DNA from: Butyrivibrio sp. NC2002
GTDB lineage: Bacteria > Bacillota > Clostridia > Lachnospirales > Lachnospiraceae
DNA length: 64,000 bases
Assembly (NCBI RefSeq): GCF_000702265.1
Contig: NZ_KL370880.1
Coordinates: 310,001-374,000 of the forward strand
Direction: 5' to 3'
Shown here in pieces: positions 17,357-25,152 of this stretch. The notes below the pieces were generated by a model. The model was given only the letters and a program-made list of their open reading frames with translations. It did not search any database and was not told the origin of the DNA. Position 1 is the stretch's first letter, and each line of letters starts with the position of its first letter. The position numbers and the translations under genes were made by a program.

Positions 17357-18238
17357 ATGATAAAAGAAATGCCTATAGAGAGTATTGCACTAAAAATAAG
17401 GCAGGAAATATTGAAGATGGCAATGGGAGCCGGAGGAGGACATATTGCGCCTTCGTATTCCATGACGGATATAGTGACGGAACTATACTTTGACAATGTT
17501 CTAAAGTACGATGCTGCAAACCCCAAATGGGATGGAAGGGATTATTTCATTTTAAGTAAAGGACACGGGGTTCTTGCATTGTATGTTGCTCTTAGCATAG
17601 CAGGTTTTTTTTCTAAAGAGCAGCTATATAGTTTTGGAAAAATAGGTTCTGATCTGGGGAGTCTTGCAAGGGCGAATTCTGTTCCCGGGATAGAAGCATC
17701 TACAGGATCACTTGGACATGGACTATCTTATGCGTGCGGAATAGCTCTGGCTCTAAAAAAGGATAATCTGACAAACAAGGTATATGTACTTCTTGGAGAT
17801 GGTGAATGCGAAGAGGGTTCTATTTGGGAAGCGGTAATGTTTGCAGCTCATAATAAGCTGAATAATCTTACGGTAATTGTTGATTACAATAAGCTACAGG
17901 CGATGGATTCTATCAAAAACATTATGTCGATCGAGAACTTTTCCGATAGATTTAGAAGCTTTGGATTTGACGCAGTAGACATAGATGGGCACGATTATGC
18001 AGAAATAAGAAGTGCACTTTTAGGAGATACATTTATATCGCCGGAACCTATTGATAAACCTAAGGCTATCATTGCACATACAGTTAAGGGAAAGGGCATT
18101 TCATTTATGGAAAATGTTCCGATATGGCATTACAGGATACCTAATGATGATGAGCTTAAGATAGCATTACAGGAATTGAAGATGACTAAGGAAGATTTAG
18201 GTGATTATGAGAGACTTAGTTACAGAAATGTTATTTGA
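17357..18238 (+). CDS. Transketolase, N-terminal (TPP-binding) subunit
   Basis: A 293-residue N-terminal half of a split transketolase. The thiamine diphosphate motif is visible as LLGDGECEEGSIWEA ... VIVDYNKLQ, and the early GGGHIAPSYSMTDI and SKGHGVLALY segments are typical. The enzyme moves a two-carbon unit between sugar phosphates and can make sedoheptulose 7-phosphate. The start at 17357 follows CAGGTG; a longer reading from 17306 adds 17 residues unlike the family. Its partner subunit follows 47 nt later. Being inside a cluster that also holds GmhA, an HldE-like enzyme and GmhB, it most likely feeds heptose synthesis rather than central metabolism. Confidence 0.9.
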   Translation: MIKEMPIESIALKIRQEILKMAMGAGGGHIAPSYSMTDIVTELYFDNVLKYDAANPKWDGRDYFILSKGHGVLALYVALSIAGFFSKEQLYSFGKIGSDLGSLARANSVPGIEASTGSLGHGLSYACGIALALKKDNLTNKVYVLLGDGECEEGSIWEAVMFAAHNKLNNLTVIVDYNKLQAMDSIKNIMSIENFSDRFRSFGFDAVDIDGHDYAEIRSALLGDTFISPEPIDKPKAIIAHTVKGKGISFMENVPIWHYRIPNDDELKIALQELKMTKEDLGDYERLSYRNVI

Positions 18239-18285
18239 AGTATGTTTCCTTTTATGGATTATTGGCAGGATGAGGGTAAAGAAAA

Positions 18286-19203
18286 ATGAGAAGCGCCTAT
18301 CTTGAAACCTTGTATGAACTGGCGGGTAAAGATAAAAATGTGTATGCGATCATTTCTGACAATGGGGCGATCGTATATGACAAATACAGACAGGACTTTC
18401 CGGATCAATTTATAAATGCCGGTATATCAGAAGCAAATATGGTTGCAATGGCTGCCGGCATGGCGGAAAGAGGGAAAATACCGTTTGCATATACGATAGG
18501 TGCATTTCTTGCTTACAGAGCATACGAATTTATTTTGAATGATGTTTGTATGATGAATAAAAATGTGAAAATGGTTGGAATAGGAGAAGGGTGCTCATAT
18601 AGTCTTCTCGGGGCATCACACCATACTATATTTGACTTGGCAGTGTTGAGACCACTACCAAATCTTACAATTCTATCTCCGGCAAGTCCGATGGAAGTAA
18701 AGAAGAGCGTTCAGGCAGCATATAAAATAAACGGACCTGTTTATATAAGGATTGGAACAAATCGTGAACCGGAGATATATGATACTGATTATGATTTTGC
18801 AGTTGGAAAAGGAATTAAATTAAGGCAAGGCACAGACATAGCACTAATCACTACCGGAAGTATTGCCTATGATGTTCTTAAAGCAGCTGATGAGCTGGAA
18901 AAACAGGGTATTTCAGCTTGTGTCATAAATATACATACAATTAAGCCTTTTGATGAAGATATTGTTATCAGATCCTGCGTTGAGACAGGTAATGTGTGCG
19001 TTGTAGAAGAACATAGTGTTATTGGAGGTCTAGGTAGCGCGGTGGCAGAAGTGGTTGCCAGGAATAATATATATGTGAAGTTTACCGGAATAGGATTGTA
19101 TGATTTTGTGCATGGATATGGAAAACATGATGAGTTAAAAAAAGATAATGGACTAGGCATAGATGCCATAGTTGATGCGTGCAAAATGGTGGTAAGGGGA
19201 TAA
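18286..19203 (+). CDS. Transketolase, C-terminal subunit
   Basis: A 305-residue partner for the previous gene. It carries the pyrimidine-binding part of the thiamine enzyme, with NAGISEANMVAMAAGMAERG (the family glutamate is in ISEAN) and PFAYTIGAFLAYRAYEFI, plus a C-terminal transketolase domain with ITTGSIAYDVLKAADEL, VINIHTIKPFDEDI and VEEHSVIGGLGSAVAEVV. Split transketolases of about 270-300 plus 300-310 residues are common in Firmicutes, Archaea and in sugar-biosynthesis clusters. Its TAA shares a base with the ATG of the next gene, so the two are translationally coupled. Confidence 0.9.
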   Translation: MRSAYLETLYELAGKDKNVYAIISDNGAIVYDKYRQDFPDQFINAGISEANMVAMAAGMAERGKIPFAYTIGAFLAYRAYEFILNDVCMMNKNVKMVGIGEGCSYSLLGASHHTIFDLAVLRPLPNLTILSPASPMEVKKSVQAAYKINGPVYIRIGTNREPEIYDTDYDFAVGKGIKLRQGTDIALITTGSIAYDVLKAADELEKQGISACVINIHTIKPFDEDIVIRSCVETGNVCVVEEHSVIGGLGSAVAEVVARNNIYVKFTGIGLYDFVHGYGKHDELKKDNGLGIDAIVDACKMVVRG

Positions 19204-19748
19204 TGAAAAAGCCGGCAGTTTTTCTGGATAGAGATGGAGTAATAACTGTAGAAAGGGGATATGCGATTTCTTCAATAGATGAGCTTGAGATATATTCTTA
19301 TGCAGAAGAATGCGTTGAAAAAATAAAAGCACTTGGATACTTGACTATAATAGTTACCAATCAAAGTGCTGTGGCTAAGGGGCTTTATACAGAGGAAGAA
19401 CTAAAAAAGATGAATCAGGCTGTATTAAAGCAAACCGGAGTTGATGCTTTATATTACTGCCCTCATCATCCGCAGGGAATAGTACCCGGTTATTCAAAGG
19501 TATGTAGCTGCCGTAAACCGGGGACTGGAATGATAGATAAGGCTTGCAGTGAGTACGATATTGATCTTAGCAGATCATTCATGGTCGGCGATCGGGCCTG
19601 CGATATATTATTAGGTCAAAATGCGGGAATAAAGACAGTTTTGCTAAATTCCGGATATGGCGTAAAGGGTTTAGAGGAAGAATGTAACCCAGACATTATT
19701 ATGGGAGATTTGAGGGATTTTACAGGTTATTTGGAAAAATGTAGTTAA
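19203..19748 (+). CDS. gmhB: GmhB-like heptose bisphosphate phosphatase
   Basis: A 181-residue HAD-superfamily phosphatase. The nucleophile motif is FLDRDGVI (Asp9, Asp11), followed by VTNQSAVAKG and a zinc-binding loop YYCPHHPQG ... CSCRKPGTGM, the hallmark of the GmhB/HisB-N group, then FMVGDRACDILLGQNAG. GmhB takes the 7-phosphate off heptose 1,7-bisphosphate, giving heptose 1-phosphate. The start at 19203 overlaps the previous stop (TAATG); a longer frame from 19179 would lose this coupling. HisB-type histidinol phosphatase is excluded as the more likely reading because no his genes are near, while gmhA and an hldE-like gene are. Confidence 0.85.
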   Translation: MKKPAVFLDRDGVITVERGYAISSIDELEIYSYAEECVEKIKALGYLTIIVTNQSAVAKGLYTEEELKKMNQAVLKQTGVDALYYCPHHPQGIVPGYSKVCSCRKPGTGMIDKACSEYDIDLSRSFMVGDRACDILLGQNAGIKTVLLNSGYGVKGLEEECNPDIIMGDLRDFTGYLEKCS

Positions 19749-19779
19749 CTAATTGTAGTTCGTATGAGGGGGATATTTC

Positions 19780-20775
19780 ATGAAGACTATAGTAACAGGC
19801 GGATGCGGATTTATTGGCTCACATATGGTGGACAGATTACTTGCTGAAGGTCATGAGGTAACAGTGATTGATAATTGCAGCACAGGAAGACTGGAAAATC
19901 TGGAACATCAAAAGGGAAATCCTGCATTAAAGGTAGTTATAGAGGATATCTGTAATACGGATAAGATAATGCCCTTGTTTGAAGGGATAGACTGGGTATT
20001 TCATTTTGCAGCGCTTGCAGATATAGTTCCATCGATTCAACATCCGGATGAATACTTTCACTCTAATGTGGATGGAACATTTTCGGTTCTGCAGGCAGCT
20101 AAGGCGGCAGGCATAAAGCGCTTTATGTATACGGCCTCATCGTCATGTTATGGTATTCCTGATAAATTTCCGACTGATGAAAATGCGGATATAAGACCGG
20201 AGTATCCCTATGCACTGACAAAGAGACTCGGGGAGGAGCTGGCACTTCATTATGCAAAAGTTTATGGGCTGCCGGTAGTTTCTCTTTGTCTTTTTAATGT
20301 ATATGGGCCTCGTTCGCGTACTTCGGGGACTTATGGTGCTGTATTCGGAGTCTTTTTGGGACAAAAACTAGCCGGTAAACCATTTACGGTTGTGGGTACA
20401 GGCGAGCAGACAAGAGATTTTACCTATGTTACGGATATTGTGGATGCATTTTACACCGCTGCAAAATCTGACGTTGTAGGAGAACGGTTTAATGTGGGAA
20501 GTGAGCACACTTATTCGGTAAACAGACTTGTGGAATTACTTGGTGGAACAGAGGAGACAACTGTACATATCCCTAAACGGCCCGGAGAACCGGATTGTAC
20601 ATATGCTGATACATCCAAGATTTCCAGAATGCTGGGCTGGCATCCGCAGGTAACTTTAGAACAGGGCGTGCAGAATATATTGGATAATATAGATTATTGG
20701 AAAAAGGCACCTGTATGGACACCAGAGACTATTAAAGATGCGACAGCAGACTGGTTTAAGTACTTGGGAAAATAA
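19780..20775 (+). CDS. NAD-dependent epimerase/dehydratase (extended SDR)
   Basis: A 331-residue extended short-chain dehydrogenase. The nucleotide motif is VTGGCGFIGSH at the N-terminus, the catalytic region has TASSSCYG and YPYALTKRLGEE (the Tyr-x3-Lys pair), and further on come NVYGPRSRTSGTYGAVFG and RDFTYVTDIVDA, typical of nucleotide-sugar epimerases. It may act as a UDP-sugar 4-epimerase or epimerise an NDP-heptose; the sequence alone does not decide. It sits 31 nt after the GmhB-like gene and 42 nt before the HldE-like gene, in the centre of the heptose set. A second SDR is found at 30609. Confidence 0.85.
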   Translation: MKTIVTGGCGFIGSHMVDRLLAEGHEVTVIDNCSTGRLENLEHQKGNPALKVVIEDICNTDKIMPLFEGIDWVFHFAALADIVPSIQHPDEYFHSNVDGTFSVLQAAKAAGIKRFMYTASSSCYGIPDKFPTDENADIRPEYPYALTKRLGEELALHYAKVYGLPVVSLCLFNVYGPRSRTSGTYGAVFGVFLGQKLAGKPFTVVGTGEQTRDFTYVTDIVDAFYTAAKSDVVGERFNVGSEHTYSVNRLVELLGGTEETTVHIPKRPGEPDCTYADTSKISRMLGWHPQVTLEQGVQNILDNIDYWKKAPVWTPETIKDATADWFKYLGK

Positions 20776-20817
20776 TTTTCTAAAAACTTATATATGGTAG
20801 CTGATGAGGGGGAAGAA

Positions 20818-22374
20818 ATGAAACGGCCGGAAGATAAAATAGTTTCTAGGGAAAATTTTTCAAAGATAAGGGAGAAGCTTAGAAAAGAAGGAAAAAAAGT
20901 TGTTCTTTGTCATGGAGTATTTGATCTGATCCATCAGGGACATCTGGAACATTTTGAAGACGCAAAAAGACAAGGAGATGTCCTCGTTGTTTCGTGTACA
21001 GCGGCAAGATATGTCAATAAAGGACCGGGAAGACCTTATTTTGGAGATGCTGAGAGGCTTAAATTTTTGGCCAACCTTGAAATAATAGACTATGTCCTTT
21101 TAAGTGAGGCTGTAACTGTGCATGAGATAGTCAGGTGCGTTCAGCCTGATGTTTATGCCAAAGGAAAAGAGTATGCGATAGCTCAAAATGATATTACCGG
21201 TAATATAGGTAGTGAAGAGGAAATAGTCAGGGAGTATGGCGGAAGTGTGTACTATACAGAAGGAAAAGTGTTTAGTTCAACAAAGCTTCTTAACAATTTT
21301 TTCTCTGCGCTTCCAAAAGACGTGATAGATTTCTCGTTATCGTTAAAAAGAAAATATGGTGACGATATAGTAAATTGCATCAGAGATTATATTGAGGGCT
21401 TTAAAGATAAAAAGGTTCTTGTTATTGGAGATATTATTTTTGATGAATACACCTTTGTCAATGTGCAAGGGGTAACTATGAAGGATGGTAGTCTTTCAAC
21501 TTTTTATGAAGATAAGGAAAGATATGCCGGCGGATCACTGGCTATAGCAAGACATCTTTCTGAATTTGCAGGGAAAGTGACATTATGTTCAATTATGGGG
21601 AAAGAACCCGGATATATGGAGTTTGTTAATGAATCCATGAAGGGAATTAAGCTTGAAATAATAGAGGACGAACAATTTGTTACACCTGTAAAGCATAGAT
21701 ATGTTAAGGCAAACAAACAAAGACAGGAGTATGACAAGCTATTCTCAGTAAACAGACTTATGAGAAGAAGTGATATCAGAGAATTTGATTATAGTGCTTT
21801 TTACAAAAAGTTAAAAAGAATAATACCCGGTTATGATCTGGTTATTATAGGGGACTTTGGGCATGGACTGATTGATCAAAATGCCCGAGATATAATACAG
21901 GAAAAGTCAAAATATCTTGCACTTAATGTTCAGACAAATTCCGCCAACATGGGTATGAACCTCATAACCAAATATGACAGGGCAGATTCATTTGTTGTGG
22001 ATGAAAGGGAGCTTAAGATGGCATTTGGACAGCATTTAGCTGATAAGGACCAACTTCTTTCAAAGCTTCTCAAAAAAATGCATTCTGATTGTGCATGGGT
22101 AACAATAGGTGCCAAAGGAGCAATCGGACTTAGACCTTCTCAAAAACAAAAGGCGCTATGCCCTGCTCTTACACTAATGGTAAAAGATACAGTAGGTGCA
22201 GGAGATGCTTTTTTCTCTTTAGCAGCGCTTTGCGCAGAATCTAAGATACCGGTAGATGTATCAACAATGATTGCTAATGCTGCAGCAGCACTTAAAACTA
22301 ACGTATTAGGTAATAAGGATTATGTTCATAAAGTGGACTTAATGAAATTTGTAAGCACAGTTCTTAATGTTTAG
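20818..22374 (+). CDS. HldE-like nucleotidyltransferase/kinase, domains swapped
   Basis: A 518-residue two-domain enzyme. Residues about 20-160 form a cytidylyltransferase-type domain with VLCHGVFDLIHQGHLEHFE (GxFDxxHxGH motif). Residues about 197-518 form a PfkB/ribokinase-type domain with VIGDIIFDEYTF, YAGGSLAIARHL and the catalytic DTVGAGDAFFSL near residue 457. HldE phosphorylates heptose 7-phosphate at C1 and later adenylates heptose 1-phosphate. In E. coli HldE the kinase comes first; here the order is reversed, so the gene is a separate fusion. The start at 20818 follows GAGGGGG; an upstream ATG at 20794 lacks a site. Nucleotide used (ADP, GDP, CDP) is not certain. Confidence 0.85.
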   Translation: MKRPEDKIVSRENFSKIREKLRKEGKKVVLCHGVFDLIHQGHLEHFEDAKRQGDVLVVSCTAARYVNKGPGRPYFGDAERLKFLANLEIIDYVLLSEAVTVHEIVRCVQPDVYAKGKEYAIAQNDITGNIGSEEEIVREYGGSVYYTEGKVFSSTKLLNNFFSALPKDVIDFSLSLKRKYGDDIVNCIRDYIEGFKDKKVLVIGDIIFDEYTFVNVQGVTMKDGSLSTFYEDKERYAGGSLAIARHLSEFAGKVTLCSIMGKEPGYMEFVNESMKGIKLEIIEDEQFVTPVKHRYVKANKQRQEYDKLFSVNRLMRRSDIREFDYSAFYKKLKRIIPGYDLVIIGDFGHGLIDQNARDIIQEKSKYLALNVQTNSANMGMNLITKYDRADSFVVDERELKMAFGQHLADKDQLLSKLLKKMHSDCAWVTIGAKGAIGLRPSQKQKALCPALTLMVKDTVGAGDAFFSLAALCAESKIPVDVSTMIANAAAALKTNVLGNKDYVHKVDLMKFVSTVLNV

Positions 22375-22400
22375 CTGTTCATTAAATAAAAGGGAATAAA

Positions 22401-22973
22401 ATGAGAGATTATTACAAGTATATTTCAGACATAAAGGATTTATTGGATAGTGTTGTTATTACAGAAGGAGATATAAAGCTTTCTTATAATGAAGGAATAG
22501 AAAGGCTGATAAATTCTTTAAAGGCAACACGTCAAGCGCATAGACAGTTGTTTTTTGCGGGAAATGGTGGAAGTGCAGCTATTGCAGAACATATGACAGC
22601 TGATTATCTGAAAAATGCTCAGATGCGTACGGTTAGTTTATATGATAGTCCGGTTCTTACGTGCCTGGGAAATGATTACGGCTATGAATATGTTTTTTCA
22701 AGGCAACTTGAGATGATGGCAGAACGGGGGGATCTGCTTGTGGCAATAAGTAGCTCCGGTAATTCTCAAAATATAGTAAATGCTATAGATGTTGTGAAAA
22801 AACTTAGAGGGACTGTAATCACTTTTACAGGATTTGAGCCAACAAACAGGGTCAGGAAATTGGGAGACATTAATGTCTATATACCTAGTAGCAAATATGG
22901 AAAGGTTGAATCAATACATCAACTAATTATGCAGCAAATTGTAGATGAGATAGCTAGTATGGAGGAAGAATAG
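22401..22973 (+). CDS. gmhA: Sedoheptulose 7-phosphate isomerase GmhA
   Basis: A 190-residue SIS-domain protein with the GmhA pattern: FFAGNGGSAAIAEHMTADYLKN, then LTCLGNDYGYEYVFSRQLE, LLVAISSSGNSQNIVNAI and the C-terminal VESIHQLIMQQIVDEI that carries the family Glu and His. It converts sedoheptulose 7-phosphate to D-glycero-D-manno-heptose 7-phosphate, the first committed step. Length is normal. It follows the HldE-like gene by 26 nt and is only 3 nt ahead of the next glycosyltransferase gene. With the transketolase, HldE-like and GmhB-like genes it completes a self-contained route to a nucleotide-activated heptose. Confidence 0.92.
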   Translation: MRDYYKYISDIKDLLDSVVITEGDIKLSYNEGIERLINSLKATRQAHRQLFFAGNGGSAAIAEHMTADYLKNAQMRTVSLYDSPVLTCLGNDYGYEYVFSRQLEMMAERGDLLVAISSSGNSQNIVNAIDVVKKLRGTVITFTGFEPTNRVRKLGDINVYIPSSKYGKVESIHQLIMQQIVDEIASMEEE

Positions 22974-22976
22974 GCT

Positions 22977-25052
22977 GTGAGCGATAATCAGGAAAAGGAC
23001 CTTTTTGAACAATCTATAGACTCTGTCCAAATCTTTACTGATAAAGGATATATTAAAGAAGCATTTCAAATGGTAGAAGCACTCGAAAAAGCTTATCCAA
23101 ATAGGAAACAGGAATTACTTTGGCAGAAGGTCTTGATTTATGACAAGTGCGTAGATAATAAAAACGCTTTACTTATTCTTATAGAGCTTTACGAACAGTT
23201 CCAAGATAATAATGCGTACGAGATTATCGAAGAAAATTTCTTTATTCCTAAAAAAGCAGAAATGACTAATATGTATAAAAAGAATAAAGACATAGTTGAG
23301 AAGTATGATTACTTTTTCGGAAATATTCCGGAAGAGCCGGATTGTATTATCATCTATAGTGATGATGATTTGGTAGTTACTTTAAATGGAGAGAAAAAAT
23401 CGTTTGCAGGATTTATTAAAACAAAAATGGATGTGGCGAAGACAGGTGATAGTTCAATCTTTTTGGAAGGTCCGATTTTTGAATCACAGATAGAAGAGAT
23501 AGCACAAAAATGCAAAAGTGAGCGATTTAAAATTGGATGTGAAAATGCTATTTATTTGGCGTTTTCTAAGTGGGAATTTGAAGCATATTTACAGGCTATA
23601 GATATTGGAAAGCAAATAAATGATAGGAAATATGTATACCTTGTTGGTAAGGAAGGCATTAATCAATGCTTTGAGGACTCTGGATTTAATATACCGGAAA
23701 AAGGATATTGTTTAAATGGACGAGCTCTGTCATTGCGTGATTGCTTTAATGAAATAGTTAAAAAGCAAAGTGACAAAATGAGATTTTTGATCAAAGAGTT
23801 AGGAGATATATACAGGAAGAATATAGAGGAATTGACCATTAGAGTAAATGAACATAATCCGAAAATCCTATTTATGACAAGTAGGTTTACAACAGTATTG
23901 CAGTACCATGCAAAGAATACAATGGAGGCAGCAAAAAAACATGGATGTGAATGTGAACTTCTGATTGAATCAGATAACATTAAAAGAACAAGCAAATTAA
24001 AGTTATTAGAAATTCTTATGGAATTCAAGCCGGATGTGATATTTACATTGGATCATTTCAGATATGAATATGGTGATTGCGTTCCGGAAGAGATAATCTG
24101 GATTACTTGGATACAAGATCCAATGGATCATATAATCAACCCTGATACATATAAAAAACTTGGAAAAAAAGATATGGTTATAAACCATTTAATATCCTGG
24201 GACTGGTTAAAGCAGCTATATCATGGAAAGCTTATAGATGCGCCGGTTCCTTCCAATCAGGATATTTATAAAATATATGATTTAACGGATGAGGAAATGG
24301 AACTTTATGGGGCTGACATATGCTTTGTGTGCCATGCAAGCGATGTGGAGAGCTGGATAGATGAATTTCTGAATGATGGAGTACCTGATGCTGATTCAAA
24401 ATCTATAATCAGACAAATCTTTAATCAATACTATGAGGATGGAAAGGAAGGCAGATTTTTATATAACAAGAAAGATTTTTCAGAATATATAGAAAAGGAA
24501 TTACAGAGGGAAAACTACACTATAAGTGAACATGACTTGGAATTTTTGGCAGAAAACATGTATATGTGGTTAAATCAACGTATCTTCAGACAAGTTTTGG
24601 CGGATTGGATCATAGATGCTGGCTTTGAGAATATTAAACTATGGGGAAAAGGATGGAAAGAGAGTCCTAAATACAAAAGATATGCTATGGGGGAAGCCCA
24701 AAATGGAGAGACTTTATCAAAAATATATCAGGCATCAAAAATAGTCATAGGAAATAACATTATGACTACTGCTGCTTCCAGAACCTGGGAAAGCATGCTT
24801 AGTGGTGCATTTTATTTGTCAAATTATATACCTAAGGGTGACGATTTGGTGGATATAAATTTGATCATGCCTGAAGGCACAGTTGTATTTTTCAAAAATA
24901 AGCAGGAACTGATAGAGAAAATACATTACTATCTTGAGCATGAAGAGGAAAGAAAAAATATGGCAGAAATCGGAAGGCGGGAAGCTCTAAAACGTATGAC
25001 ATTTGATGCTCTTATTGAAAAAGCATTAAACCGTTTGCCTGAGTATATTTAA
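22977..25052 (+). CDS. Large glycosyltransferase, CgeB-like C-terminus
   Basis: A 691-residue cytoplasmic protein starting with GTG at 22977, with GGAGG upstream. The C-terminal part (from about residue 290) looks like a GT-B glycosyltransferase of the CgeB/GT1-type group: KILFMTSRFTTVLQYH, DVIFTLDHFRYEYGD, WIQDPMDHI, then KIYQASKIVIGNNIMTTAASRT-like region and VVFFKNKQELIEKIHYYLEH. The N-terminal part (about 1-240) is helical and TPR-like at first, then shares ENF-x2-P-x3-E-x4-Y-x2-N (residues 86-103) with the next protein. It probably extends the flagellin glycan or adds heptose; donor and acceptor are unknown. Confidence 0.8.
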   Translation: MSDNQEKDLFEQSIDSVQIFTDKGYIKEAFQMVEALEKAYPNRKQELLWQKVLIYDKCVDNKNALLILIELYEQFQDNNAYEIIEENFFIPKKAEMTNMYKKNKDIVEKYDYFFGNIPEEPDCIIIYSDDDLVVTLNGEKKSFAGFIKTKMDVAKTGDSSIFLEGPIFESQIEEIAQKCKSERFKIGCENAIYLAFSKWEFEAYLQAIDIGKQINDRKYVYLVGKEGINQCFEDSGFNIPEKGYCLNGRALSLRDCFNEIVKKQSDKMRFLIKELGDIYRKNIEELTIRVNEHNPKILFMTSRFTTVLQYHAKNTMEAAKKHGCECELLIESDNIKRTSKLKLLEILMEFKPDVIFTLDHFRYEYGDCVPEEIIWITWIQDPMDHIINPDTYKKLGKKDMVINHLISWDWLKQLYHGKLIDAPVPSNQDIYKIYDLTDEEMELYGADICFVCHASDVESWIDEFLNDGVPDADSKSIIRQIFNQYYEDGKEGRFLYNKKDFSEYIEKELQRENYTISEHDLEFLAENMYMWLNQRIFRQVLADWIIDAGFENIKLWGKGWKESPKYKRYAMGEAQNGETLSKIYQASKIVIGNNIMTTAASRTWESMLSGAFYLSNYIPKGDDLVDINLIMPEGTVVFFKNKQELIEKIHYYLEHEEERKNMAEIGRREALKRMTFDALIEKALNRLPEYI

Positions 25053-25152
25053 TAAAAAAAGATAATTAGGAATTTTTATGATACACAAACAGATTTATTG
25101 AAACGGTTGATGAGTTGCAAAACCGTATGGTCAACATGTAAAAGAGGGGATT

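Noticed and set aside
17357-22973. Heptose genes as a sign of a Gram-negative organism with LPS
   Set aside because: No lipid A, Kdo or heptosyltransferase genes are near, and the flagellins, ribosome sites and gene families fit Lachnospiraceae.
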